Shown here piece by piece: positions 9,255-18,700 of a stretch of 64,000 nt of DNA. The stretch spans positions 108,111 to 172,110 of the forward strand of contig JAAEZT010000002.1 of NCBI GenBank assembly GCA_018222765.1. The letters run 5' to 3'. The position numbers and the translations under genes are program-made. This DNA comes from a bacterium (GTDB lineage: Bacteria > Verrucomicrobiota > Verrucomicrobiia > Verrucomicrobiales > Akkermansiaceae). Within the stretch, counting starts at the first letter, position 1; each line of letters begins with the position of its first letter. The notes beneath the pieces are model-generated. The model was not told where the DNA came from, did no database searches, and saw nothing but the letters and a program-made list of their open reading frames with translations.

Positions 9255-10850
9255 TTATTTGATCAATCCTCGCAGCTTCTTACTCAGCCTATCCACGACC
9301 TTGGCGTTTTTCTTCGCTACGTTATTCGTCTCATCCGGATCGCTCTTATGATCGTAGAGCTCCACGAAAATCGGCTTGGATTTCTTGTCACGATAATCGC
9401 GCCATTCGATGTAGCGGTAGCGATCGGTGCGGAGGGAGTATCCCATGAGGTGATTCTCAAATAGATCGCGGTCCCACTTTCCACCCATCTGCTTGATAAT
9501 GCGGGCCTCTACTTCTGTGATAAGAGGACCAAAGAAAGTCTCGCGCATTGCCGGAGCCAAGGGATTCGCCGCCCACTCCCGAAGCGCGGGATTGGGATAC
9601 TGACTGAGGGCGAAATCCTTCACGCTTGCCTTGGGATTATCGAGAATGGGCACAAGGGATTTCCCTTCGATGTGCTTGGGCGGCGGCACCCCGGCGAGGT
9701 CGCAAAGAGTGGGATACATATCAAGCAACTCAACAAGCGCCTCACTCTTCTTCCCAACCGCCTTGTCCTTGCCGGGAGCTTGGATAATGAAGGGCACCCG
9801 GGTAGAAATTTCATAGTTCGTCGCCTTCCCCCACACACCCATGTCACCGAGATGCCAACCGTGGTCACCCCAGAGCATGATGATCGTATTATCGCGCTCA
9901 CCTGACTTATCGAGTTCGTCGAGGACCAAGCCAATCTGCGCATCGACATATGACGCACAAGCCAAGTAGGCGTGCATCAGGGTGCGTGAAAGCTCCGGCC
10001 CGATATCGCCGGCCTTGGGAATACCGTGACGCACCCGTAGCTCAAAGCTGGCATGGAGCCCGGTAGCCGCTCCCCCTTCCGGTGGACTGGAATGCTTGGC
10101 GCCGGGAATCTTTTCGCGATCATAGAGATCCCAGTATTTCTTGGGCGCGATGAAATGAAGGTGTGGCTTTGAAAACCCAAGACCGACGAACAAAGGCTGG
10201 TTGGGCTTGTTTTCGAAGTGCTGTTTCATCGTGGCAACGGCAAGGCGGGCCGAGTGTCCATCGACAAAAGAATGATCCGGCACATCTGCGGCCTCATAAG
10301 CCGGACCACTGGCAGTCAGCCCGCCGATCTTGGAGGGTCCATATTTTTCAAGCAAACGCTTGCGATTATCACGCTGAATATGGCGATTTGCCTCCAGCCC
10401 ATACCCACCAGGAATAGGTTTCGTTTTGACCAACTTGTGCGCCGGTCCCCGCGACCAAGACTTCTCTTTGTCGTTAAACTTCCCATGGTAAATTTTTCCC
10501 ATGTTCACCGTTTCGTAGCCGTGCGAACGCAAGTGCTGGGGCAAAGTTGCGATGTCGGGGTTGGCATCACGGAAGTAGGTATAGTTCTCAATCACGCCAT
10601 TCGTATCAGGGCGGGTTCCCGTCATGATCGAAGCACGCGATGGCGAACAAATCGCTTGCTGACAGTAGGCCCGATTGAAGAGCAACCCCTCTGCGGCGAG
10701 CTTGTCGATATTGGGGGTAATCGCGATCGGTGAACCATAACATCCCATCTCGGGACGCATGTCATCGATGGCGATGAAAAGAATGTTGGGCTTCTTGGCA
10801 GCAAGCGAAGCAGTCCCCAAGCCGAAGATCAGAAGAGTGAGTTTTTTCAT
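9255..10850 (-). CDS. sulfatase, iduronate-2-sulfatase-like
   Basis: A 531-residue exported sulfatase with signal peptide MKKLTLLIFGLGTASLAA. The N-terminal alkaline-phosphatase-like core shows the metal ligands Asp29-Asp30 (FIAIDDMRPE). The formylglycine signature is CSPSRAS at residues 68-74, so Cys68 should be converted to formylglycine by a sulfatase-maturing enzyme not seen here. FSKPHLHFIAP, LWGDHGWHLGDMG and LRTDRYRYIEWRDY are characteristic of the iduronate-2-sulfatase-like subgroup. It hydrolyses sulfate esters in the periplasm or outside the cell, presumably on algal or animal sulfated polysaccharides (inferred). It is the last gene of a minus-strand run with the PSD1 and DUF1501 genes, and its ATG overlaps the end of a GH16 remnant. 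Confidence 0.93.
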   Translation of the reverse strand: MKKLTLLIFGLGTASLAAKKPNILFIAIDDMRPEMGCYGSPIAITPNIDKLAAEGLLFNRAYCQQAICSPSRASIMTGTRPDTNGVIENYTYFRDANPDIATLPQHLRSHGYETVNMGKIYHGKFNDKEKSWSRGPAHKLVKTKPIPGGYGLEANRHIQRDNRKRLLEKYGPSKIGGLTASGPAYEAADVPDHSFVDGHSARLAVATMKQHFENKPNQPLFVGLGFSKPHLHFIAPKKYWDLYDREKIPGAKHSSPPEGGAATGLHASFELRVRHGIPKAGDIGPELSRTLMHAYLACASYVDAQIGLVLDELDKSGERDNTIIMLWGDHGWHLGDMGVWGKATNYEISTRVPFIIQAPGKDKAVGKKSEALVELLDMYPTLCDLAGVPPPKHIEGKSLVPILDNPKASVKDFALSQYPNPALREWAANPLAPAMRETFFGPLITEVEARIIKQMGGKWDRDLFENHLMGYSLRTDRYRYIEWRDYRDKKSKPIFVELYDHKSDPDETNNVAKKNAKVVDRLSKKLRGLIK

Positions 10851-11164
10851 GAAAAGATTCTATTTTTGAGTAGGGGCGACCCCACCAATTCGAAGTGACC
10901 CACAAAGACCAGCTTTCCCTGGGACGCATTGGTGGAGAAAATATTCTCCCGATTGTATTGCGACGGAACTCTCCCCTTCCACTGACCATGGTGATCTCCG
11001 TCCTCGCAAAGATTATTCCACTTCCTGAAGTTGAGAGTTCCACCATTAAACTCATCGCTAACCGATCCCAGGAGAGTCCAATCTCCCTGATTGCCCTGAT
11101 CAAACAAGGGCAGTGTTTCTCCGACAAGGAGGCCCGGCAAAACCCGAGCGCTACGCAAGAACAT
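10847..11164 (-). pseudogene. remnant of a GH16-type glycoside hydrolase (N-terminal fragment)
   Basis: Reading from an ATG at 11164, inside the end of the DUF1501 gene, gives 105 residues ending at a TGA that overlaps the sulfatase ATG. The core WTLLGSVSDEFNGGTLNFRK followed by WNNL, then GQWKGRVPSQYNRENIF and GKLVFVG, matches the opening of GH16 beta-agarase/porphyranase-like domains (W-x-L-x-x-x-S-D-E-F-N-G, W-K-G-R-x-P, E-N). A complete GH16 domain is about 250 residues and carries an E-x-D-x-x-E active site, which is absent. The gene is therefore truncated at its 3' side directly by the sulfatase. It may still be translated through coupling to DUF1501. The GH16 assignment rests on eye-matched motifs only. 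Confidence 0.5.
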
Positions 11165-12644
11165 CTCTAATAACATGGCCATGCACATTGGTGAGACGAC
11201 GCTCAAGGCCGTTGTGATAGTATGAGAGTCGCTCGTGATCAAGACCGAGAAGATGAAGAATCGTCGCGTTGAAATCATAGACCGAGGTCGGATCCTTCTC
11301 AGCCTTGGCTCCGAAGCGATCCGATGTTCCGTAGGAATGCCCCTTCTTCACGCCAGCCCCCGCGAGGAAGCAGGTGAAGGCATCAGGGTTGTGATCACGC
11401 CCAGTGCCATTACCCTGCAGGAAAGGCATGCGTCCGAACTCGGTAGCCCAAACAACCAGAGTATCATCAAGCATGCCACGACGTTTCATATCGTGAATCA
11501 AAGCCCCCGTCGGTTGGTCCATAATCTCGGCCTGCATGGCATGCGTTTCGGAAATCTTGGAATGGGAATCCCAGTTCGTGATGCCATTTCCTCCGGCAGG
11601 GTCGGAGCCATTGAAGAGCTGCACCACGCGCACGCCTTTCTCGAGGAGTTTGCGGGCGAGAATACAATTCTTGGCATACTCACGCTTGAGTTCGGTTCCG
11701 GTATCCGTTCCGTATTCCTTGTGGATTGATTCCGGTTCGCCGGAAAGATCCATCATCTCGGGAACAGAAACCTGCATCTGTCCCGCCAGTTCATAACTAG
11801 CAATCCGCGCCGCAAGATCAGCATCGCCGGGATAGCGGTCAAGATGCTTCCCATTGAGACGCTTCAAGTATTCCGCGGTTGCCCGATCATCAGCGGCGGA
11901 ATACCCCTTGGGACGACGCAAGTTCGCCGGAGGATTCTTGGCATTAAAGTCCGTTCCCTGAAAGGCGGCTGGAAGGAAACCATTTCCAAAATTGTTCTTT
12001 CCGGATCGCGCCAAACCACGCGGATCATTGATCGCCACGAAGGCCGGGAGGTCTTGATTCTCCGAACCCAGCGCATAAGTCACCCAAGCGCCGAATGAAG
12101 GAAAACCCTCCATCGTAAACCCAGTGTTCATGAAGTTCTCGCCCTGCGGGTGTGCGCTTGTCTGCGTATGCAGTGAGTGGATAAAACAAAACTCATCGGC
12201 ATGGGAGCCGAGGTTCGGTAAAAGGTCAGAGATCATTTTACCGCACTCCCCACGCGGTTTAAAATCCCAGAACGGCTTCGCGATATTTCCCGTCGGCCCC
12301 TCGAAGGTCACCGCGGGAATTCCCGGCGGCTTCTGCCCGTGAAATTTATAGAGATCCGGTTTGTAGTCGAAGGTGTCGACGTGACTCACCGCACCTGGAC
12401 AATAGATCACAAGGACTTTCTTGGCTTGCGCCTCAAAGTGACTGGGCCTCCCCACGTAGGGATTATCGGGATCAATTTCCGGGCGAATGGGTGACTTTCC
12501 TGTGAAGTTCAGCGGATCATCTTCCGCCTCCGCTCCAAGAAGTTGCGCCAGCCCAAGGCCGCCCAAAGAAAAGGCCGTGTTGCGCATAAAGCCACGACGA
12601 TCGAGTAACTTGCGGCCGAAGGGAGAAAGATGTTCTGGATTCAT
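11151..12644 (-). CDS. DUF1501 protein, Tat-exported
   Basis: ATG at 12644 gives 497 residues; a TTG two codons upstream is less likely. The N-terminus has a twin-arginine signal, LDRRGFMRNTAFSLGGLGLA, with Arg16-Arg17. The body is the DUF1501 family, an alkaline-phosphatase-superfamily fold of unknown activity (LVIYCPGAVSHVDTFDYKP, VQLFNGSDPAGGNGITNWDS, WATEFGRMPF with GRDHNPDAFTCFLAGAG). Family members are nearly always encoded directly after a PSD1/DUF1549-DUF1553 cytochrome, as here with a 5-base spacer, and the two are thought to act together in the periplasm. The Tat signal suggests the protein folds, perhaps with a metal, before export. The exact reaction is unknown. Confidence 0.92.
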   Translation of the reverse strand: MNPEHLSPFGRKLLDRRGFMRNTAFSLGGLGLAQLLGAEAEDDPLNFTGKSPIRPEIDPDNPYVGRPSHFEAQAKKVLVIYCPGAVSHVDTFDYKPDLYKFHGQKPPGIPAVTFEGPTGNIAKPFWDFKPRGECGKMISDLLPNLGSHADEFCFIHSLHTQTSAHPQGENFMNTGFTMEGFPSFGAWVTYALGSENQDLPAFVAINDPRGLARSGKNNFGNGFLPAAFQGTDFNAKNPPANLRRPKGYSAADDRATAEYLKRLNGKHLDRYPGDADLAARIASYELAGQMQVSVPEMMDLSGEPESIHKEYGTDTGTELKREYAKNCILARKLLEKGVRVVQLFNGSDPAGGNGITNWDSHSKISETHAMQAEIMDQPTGALIHDMKRRGMLDDTLVVWATEFGRMPFLQGNGTGRDHNPDAFTCFLAGAGVKKGHSYGTSDRFGAKAEKDPTSVYDFNATILHLLGLDHERLSYYHNGLERRLTNVHGHVIRDVLA

Positions 12645-12655
12645 GGTCAAGAGAT

Positions 12656-15385
12656 CTACGGAAGGTAGGCAAATTCATTTGAGTTAATGAGACTACGACA
12701 GACAATCGCGAGGCTGTTGGATTTTGAGATTTCAAGACCAGCCTCTAGTTCGTCGGCACCAGGCTGACGGCCCAAGACCAATTCAAAAGCCCGCTGAATG
12801 GCCTTTCCGGCGTCGCCACCTGAGTCCTTGGTTGCACGCTCGGCGATAAACTCAGCCTGCTCCACAACGAAGTCGCTGTTGAGTAGATTGAGAGCTTGTA
12901 GCGGGGTGGTGGACACCGGGCGCCTGGCCCTCACCTGCCCGCAATCAGGAAAATCGAAGGCCGTAAAGATACGATCATCAACTCGCCGCATGCGTTCCTG
13001 ATAGAGTAAGCGACGCCAAGTGTCCGACCCATGGTTATCCGTAACCTCCCACTGGGCGTAGGTCTTTTTCACATTATGGATGCGGTAAGAACGGCCACCG
13101 ATGGAACGGTCAAGCTTCCCCGAAGCCTGCAAAATACTATCGCGGATCACTTCCGCTTCCACTCTCTGCGGCGGGTAGCGCCAGAGTAATGTCGCCCCCG
13201 CATCCTTCTCCATTCCCCAGCTCTCAGGGAGACTGGACCTCTTGAAGGCATCCGACATCACGAGAAGTCTGATCATCGACTTCATGGACCACTTTTCCCT
13301 CACGAATTCCGAAGCCAACCAATCAAGCAATTCGGGATTACTCGGAAGAGCTCCAGCGAGGCCGAAGTCACTTCCAGTTGGGACGATACCGGATCCAAAT
13401 AGGTGATGCCAAATCCGATTCACCATCACTCGCGAAGTGAGAGGGTTTTTTGGATCAACCAGCCACTTCGCAAAGGCCATCCGACGCTTGGAATCAGGCG
13501 TATTGGAATCAAGTCCCAGATCGCCGTCGAGAATCTTGAAGCTCGCGGGAGGGACTTCATCACGCGCGCTTTCTGGACTGCCGCGATGAAGCACTTTCGT
13601 TACTCCCGGCTTCTTAAAGCGACCAATAAAGGAATGACGCGGACCTTCTTCCGCCAGTGATTCAATATGCTTGTGCAATCTCTGTGACGCGGTTCTGGCA
13701 ACCCCATTCTTCTTCAAAACATTTCGAACCTTCATCGAGCCACCCAACTCCCGCCAACTGCCGTCTTCTTGCTTCGCCAGAATCCGGAAAGTAGGAAACT
13801 TCCCATTGGGTCCGCTGGTGAGATAATCCGTCTCGAAATAGTACTCTCGATTTGAACTGAAGCGAAAACGGTTCACTTCCTGTGCCTCCTTGAAATTAAT
13901 TTCCACCCAAGGCTTCTTCTTTCCACCCTTGGGTGCAAGGCCTTTCCAACCCATCGTGCCATACTCGCCGTCATTAGCTTTCCAGACTTTGCTTCCTTCA
14001 GTGATCAATTCAGGATCTTCAACCAGAACCGCACCTTCGGAGGCGAGCGCGAGATTCTTGCGATGATCCTGCGGACCAAAAACTTCCAGTTCATCGATAA
14101 AGACCCTGGGCCAATCAAACTCCACCCGAAGAGCCGTCGTCTCGGTTCGGGGAAAAACAAGATCGCTGTAGCCACCCCAATTCTCCTCCCAGAACCCAAG
14201 TTCCTTCCGCAAGATATTGCGTTCCGAATTCAGCTGGGGATAAAGCTCCTGCGCTTTCTTACGACGCGGATGATCCTCGGAGAACTCGGGATAGCGTCCT
14301 CCAAACTCCACTCCCTGAAAAACCGCCGTCAGTGAATAATAATCCTGAATCGAAATCGGATCAAATTTGTGATTGTGACACCGAGCGCAGCTAACCGTCA
14401 CTCCCAGCATCGATGCTCCCACTGTCTGCATAATCTCATCCATCCGATCAGCGCGGGCCTGACGAATGGCAGTGGGCTCGCGGCCCACCGTGGCTGCCGG
14501 AACATGCGGGCCGGCGACGAGAAACCCGGTGGCCTCCCCCACTCCCAGCTGATCTCCCGCCAACTGCTCGGTCACGAATTGATCATAAGGCACGTCATTG
14601 TTGAAAGCCCTCACTACATAATCCCGATAAATCCACGCACCCTTGCGATAGAGATTGGACTCCGATCCATTGGTCTCAGCCCAACGTATCACATCCAGCC
14701 AATGCTGTGCCCAGCGCTCGCCGAAATGAGGCGATGCCAGCAAACGATCCACCAGAGCCCCATACGCCTGCTGGGAATCTTGCGCTGAAGCCTTTTCGAA
14801 ATCGCTTACTTCCTCCGCAGTGGGCGGCAATCCTGTAAGGACAATACTCACCCGGCGAATCAATTCCCTCGGCGACGCCTCTTTATTCGGAGTCAGCCCA
14901 GCCTCCTTGAGCGCCTTGTTAAGAAATCCATCTACCGGATTATTCTTACCCCCCGGCACCTCGGGCCGAACCACCGGCTGGAAGGACCAATGGTCCGTGC
15001 CTTCCTCGTCCAGAACCGCATCCATCTGCCCGGGCCACTCAGCCCCCTCTTCGATCCACCTCGAAATCAAAGCCATTTGCTGCGAGCTCAGCGGGTCTCC
15101 CTTCGGCGGCATCGCCATGTCAGAATCTTGATCCGAAATGACCTCGATGAGAAAACTCTTCTTGGGATCGCCCGGCACAATTGCAGGCAGGCCGGAATCA
15201 CCGCCCTTCAGCATCACCGCCCGCTGATCCAAGCGCAGCTCGGATTTCTGCTTATCCGGTCCGTGACACTTGATGCAGCGCTCTTCGAAAATCGGTTTAA
15301 TCTCCTTTTCGAAATCCACCTTTTCTCCAAACGCCGGAGAAATGAGGAAACACGCCGCTAGAAGACTGCGATAAAATCGTTCCAT
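12656..15385 (-). CDS. PSD1 / DUF1549-DUF1553 cytochrome c-type protein
   Basis: I chose ATG 15385 (909 residues) because a signal peptide begins there (MERFYRSLLAACFLISPAFG); an upstream in-frame ATG at 15463 would add 26 non-hydrophobic residues. Domains in order: planctomycete cytochrome c (PF07635) with heme motif CIKCH and a later MPPKGDPLS, DUF1549 (DGFLNKALKEAGL, RELIRRVSIVLTGLPPT), an inserted discoidin-like beta domain in the middle (VEINFKEAQEVNRFRFSSN), and DUF1553 (TSRVMVNRIWHHLFG, RRPVSTTPLQALNLLNS). These proteins occur with DUF1501 partners in Verrucomicrobiota and Planctomycetota, frequently beside sulfatases and glycosidases. A periplasmic redox role in polysaccharide or sugar catabolism is inferred. 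Confidence 0.92.
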   Translation of the reverse strand: MERFYRSLLAACFLISPAFGEKVDFEKEIKPIFEERCIKCHGPDKQKSELRLDQRAVMLKGGDSGLPAIVPGDPKKSFLIEVISDQDSDMAMPPKGDPLSSQQMALISRWIEEGAEWPGQMDAVLDEEGTDHWSFQPVVRPEVPGGKNNPVDGFLNKALKEAGLTPNKEASPRELIRRVSIVLTGLPPTAEEVSDFEKASAQDSQQAYGALVDRLLASPHFGERWAQHWLDVIRWAETNGSESNLYRKGAWIYRDYVVRAFNNDVPYDQFVTEQLAGDQLGVGEATGFLVAGPHVPAATVGREPTAIRQARADRMDEIMQTVGASMLGVTVSCARCHNHKFDPISIQDYYSLTAVFQGVEFGGRYPEFSEDHPRRKKAQELYPQLNSERNILRKELGFWEENWGGYSDLVFPRTETTALRVEFDWPRVFIDELEVFGPQDHRKNLALASEGAVLVEDPELITEGSKVWKANDGEYGTMGWKGLAPKGGKKKPWVEINFKEAQEVNRFRFSSNREYYFETDYLTSGPNGKFPTFRILAKQEDGSWRELGGSMKVRNVLKKNGVARTASQRLHKHIESLAEEGPRHSFIGRFKKPGVTKVLHRGSPESARDEVPPASFKILDGDLGLDSNTPDSKRRMAFAKWLVDPKNPLTSRVMVNRIWHHLFGSGIVPTGSDFGLAGALPSNPELLDWLASEFVREKWSMKSMIRLLVMSDAFKRSSLPESWGMEKDAGATLLWRYPPQRVEAEVIRDSILQASGKLDRSIGGRSYRIHNVKKTYAQWEVTDNHGSDTWRRLLYQERMRRVDDRIFTAFDFPDCGQVRARRPVSTTPLQALNLLNSDFVVEQAEFIAERATKDSGGDAGKAIQRAFELVLGRQPGADELEAGLEISKSNSLAIVCRSLINSNEFAYLP

Positions 15386-15549
15386 CGTCCTAATACTACC
15401 GCCAATTCCCGTCCTAACGCAATTTTTTCCAAAAAACGGAAATTTCGCCGTCTGAATTCTCAAGACTTGGGCAGAGCGCAGATCTTCAGATCATCGATGA
15501 TCGCTTTCTTGGGAACGGCAACCCGCAAAAGACGCAATCAGCTATCGAA

Positions 15550-15699
15550 CTAAAAAAAACTCCGGATCGAATTCACACTATGCGCAAATCGCCCCACTTC
15601 GTTCACCCCATCAACGACCGGCTTCCCCGGATAATCGGAAGCGCAGGACGACAAAGAAAAAACTCCGAGGATCAACAACAAAAATCGAACTCTGTTCAT
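15550..15699 (-). CDS. small lipoprotein, 49 residues
   Basis: A short frame from ATG 15699 to TAG 15550. It starts MNRVRFLLLILGVFSL and continues to a lipobox LSSC with Cys19, then a 30-residue polar tail (CASDYPGKPVVDGVN and an Arg/Phe end RSFF). Basic n-region, hydrophobic core and lipobox are in the right order and spacing for signal peptidase II, which makes chance unlikely. Size and layout resemble entericidin-type or other tiny verrucomicrobial lipoproteins, but I recognise no family. It lies in the 365-base gap between the CotH-type gene upstream and the PSD1 gene downstream, on the same strand. The Shine-Dalgarno sequence is weak. Confidence 0.55.
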   Translation of the reverse strand: MNRVRFLLLILGVFSLSSCASDYPGKPVVDGVNEVGRFAHSVNSIRSFF

Positions 15700-15720
15700 C
15701 TCTGTGAGTAAAAACAGGAA

Positions 15721-15735
15721 TTCCAACGATTGGAA
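15721..15735 (-). terminator. possible weak terminator hairpin
   Basis: TTCCAA at 15721-15726 pairs with TTGGAA at 15730-15735 around a 3-base loop. On the minus strand it follows the stop of the CotH-type gene by 14 bases and is followed by a T-rich stretch. The stem is AT-rich and only 6 bp, so this is tentative. Confidence 0.3.
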
Positions 15736-15749
15736 ATCAAAACCCGAAT

Positions 15750-18700
15750 TTAGGGCAATCTCCTAAATCGATAAAACCGGCGGGTTTCAGAAACTACCTC
15801 GGTAAAAGGAAGTGTCGTGCTGTCAGCCAACACCGGCGGACCCAGATTCTCCCAGTTCTCCATATTCCCACTTACCTCGGCCTCGTAGAGAAATCCCGGT
15901 TCGGCAACGACTGAAAAGGTAATGAGATTCCCGTCGATTGAATAGGTGGCACTTGGATCAACCGCAACCCGACCATTGGCAGCACCCGGACTAGGGGAAG
16001 CAAGAGCGGCGATTCCACCCTCCGAGAGCCCCATCGTCTTATCCGGTGACTGACGACCAAAATCCACTCGATCAATCAACGAGCCATCGGGAGCGGAAAG
16101 CAAAATACTCTCTCCATTGACACCCAACTTGAAGGGCACATGAAGATCCGGGCGGACAGACAAATCATTTTGTGAAATTTCATCATCAGCCCAGACTCTT
16201 AAATACCCTTCACCGGGAATTTTAAAGCCGGCGGGAATCTGAAACTTAAAAGGATCAGCGGGATCATCACTCAGAAACCACCCCGAAAGATCCGCCGCTG
16301 CCGGCCCGGGGTTTGCCAACTCAATCCAGTCGTCGAACCGGCCATCCACGGGATCGGCAACCGCACTTTGATTGGAAGCCATCCATTCGTTGATCACAAG
16401 GTTCGGCCAGCTTTCCACCCCGGTGTAAGTGAGAGTCAGCACCTCACTGGCGATTTCCATCCCTTCCAAATCGAGAGCCCGAATCAGGAGCAGATTCTCT
16501 CCTGGTTGCAGCACAAAAGGAGCCGACCAATCACCCACCGAAATCCAATCCAGATTGAGCGGGATGCCATTCACGTCAATCACCACCGCTCCTACCGGAG
16601 CTCTCCCCGACAAGGTGATGGTCTGCTCGGAGACCGATGATCCATCCGTTGGCGAAACAAGCTGAAAGGGTTCATTGACCGCATTGAGCTGGGGAAAAAT
16701 GAAGGCTGCTCTCTGATCAATCCAGTCGGGAACCGAAAGACTGTAAGGTCCACTGGGAGAGAACGGAGAGGTAAACCCAAGCCCTACATCCGCGTAAGCC
16801 GCTCGCTTCTTCTCGAGAGTTGGCGTCACTCCGGCACCCGAAAAGAAATTCCCGAGCGATTCTTCCATCGTTCGCCAATAGGCCCGCACAAATGTCGGAT
16901 TGTCATACATCCGTCGTAGGTTGGTATCAACATTCGAAGGAAAAAGTCCTTGGTTCACCGGATCGTTAAAGACCCCCAAACCGACATCAAAATCCCAAGT
17001 GAACTGCACCCATTTTCCTCCGTCGGGTTTATATAAGTAGGTATTTTTCCAGTTGGGATTTCCAAAGGCATCCCAGAACGAAGCAAGATCAATCAAGGCC
17101 CAGGTCCGCATCCAGTTTTCCATGTCGATGATCTCGAGCAGATTCTTCTCATAGTCTGGTCCGGAGTCATCGGCCCGTGTCACCAAATCAATAATGCTCG
17201 TATCGTCAAGACGGGTCCGGTTCCCCCGGGCGCGGGCGCCGGTGGTCCAGCGGTAGCGCGCCGCGCGGGTTTCTCCATCTGCTTCAAAAACATTGATGAC
17301 ATTTCGCACAAAGGGACGAGCCCGCACTCCGCTGTCACTCGTTTCGTTGTCATTACTGGTCTTAAAAAGCTCTCCCTTGTCTCCGGGATAGTGGGAATTG
17401 GCCAACACTCCGTCAGGCTGCTCGGCATCGTGATAAATCGTGCGACGACGAATACCGTTCATGTAGAGATAGATGTCCCGACGATGCAAGGTAGGCAGCT
17501 TCAATCGATCCGCAAACCAATGCATCAATTGTTCCCGCTGATTCGTGACGTCCCGCACCGGGTAGTCGAGTGTCAGCTTGTCCGCCCCCAAAAATTCATC
17601 GCCCTCGGGTAGCGTCACATCATAAGAAACCGAACCGCTCGTTGGGAAACTGTGCGAGTCTTTATTGCCTCCGTAAAAAGCACCCGCATCATAAATCGCC
17701 CGCGCTCCATTGTAGACAAAAGTAATCGGAAACGGATCATTACTCCTAAATGGCTGGGCATCCCATTCACTCAGGGAAGCCTCCGTAATCCACATGCGAT
17801 AGGTTCCAAACCCTTCCCCATTGTCGGGCTCACCTACCCGAACCAAGGCCTCGCGATCCGGCGGATAAGACGTACTCGCCGAAAGTGCATCGTCGGAGAG
17901 AACCTCAAACGCCACCAGCGAGCCACTTGCCTGCCCCGGAATTGAGGCAGAATAAATACCATCTCCCGGCGTTAAATCCGCGCCCGTTCCGTCATCATTC
18001 ATCGACAAATCAGCCGTGGAGGAAGAAGGATCAATCCGGTAACGCAAAGTCACCGCTCCGATCCCATCGAAATCAGAAACCTGCGCATAAACATGAATGT
18101 CCTCACCTGCCGCAGGGAGAATTGGTCGATGACTCAGCTCCTCGATCTGTGGACCCGCATTAGTCACCGCCTGACTATTCACCGCCCCGGGCGTTCCCAG
18201 GTTAGCGGGAACATTCAGCCGACCCGCCGCCTCCAACCAATTGCCGCGAAAGCGCAGGATAAACTCAGGATGCCCCGCCAACCAACGAACCCTGGCTCGC
18301 AGAGTCGCCTTCGATCCCGATGACAAAGTCTGGGAAAGAACAGCACGCGCCCGATTCGGACCGGGGTCTCCCCGACGGCTTGCCACCAACTTCAATGAAG
18401 TCGACCCCTCAAAAGACTCTCCCGTCTCTAGCTGTGATCGCCTTTGGTTCCCTTGAAAAAACCACCCCGAGGTTCCACTCTCAAAATCTCCATTCGTCAG
18501 AATGTTGGATCCGCCGTCGGGAATCACTTCGACTTGATCCACCAGGGCCTCACCCGGCCCCAACAAAAACATCTGCACCTGATCCGCCGGCGCGGCGCTG
18601 TTGCCATGAGCCAGAGTTCCGTTGAATTCAACCGTGGTCCATCCCGCTTTGGCCGACTCATCACTATCGACCCAATTCGATGCCCCAAACGAACCCGCTC

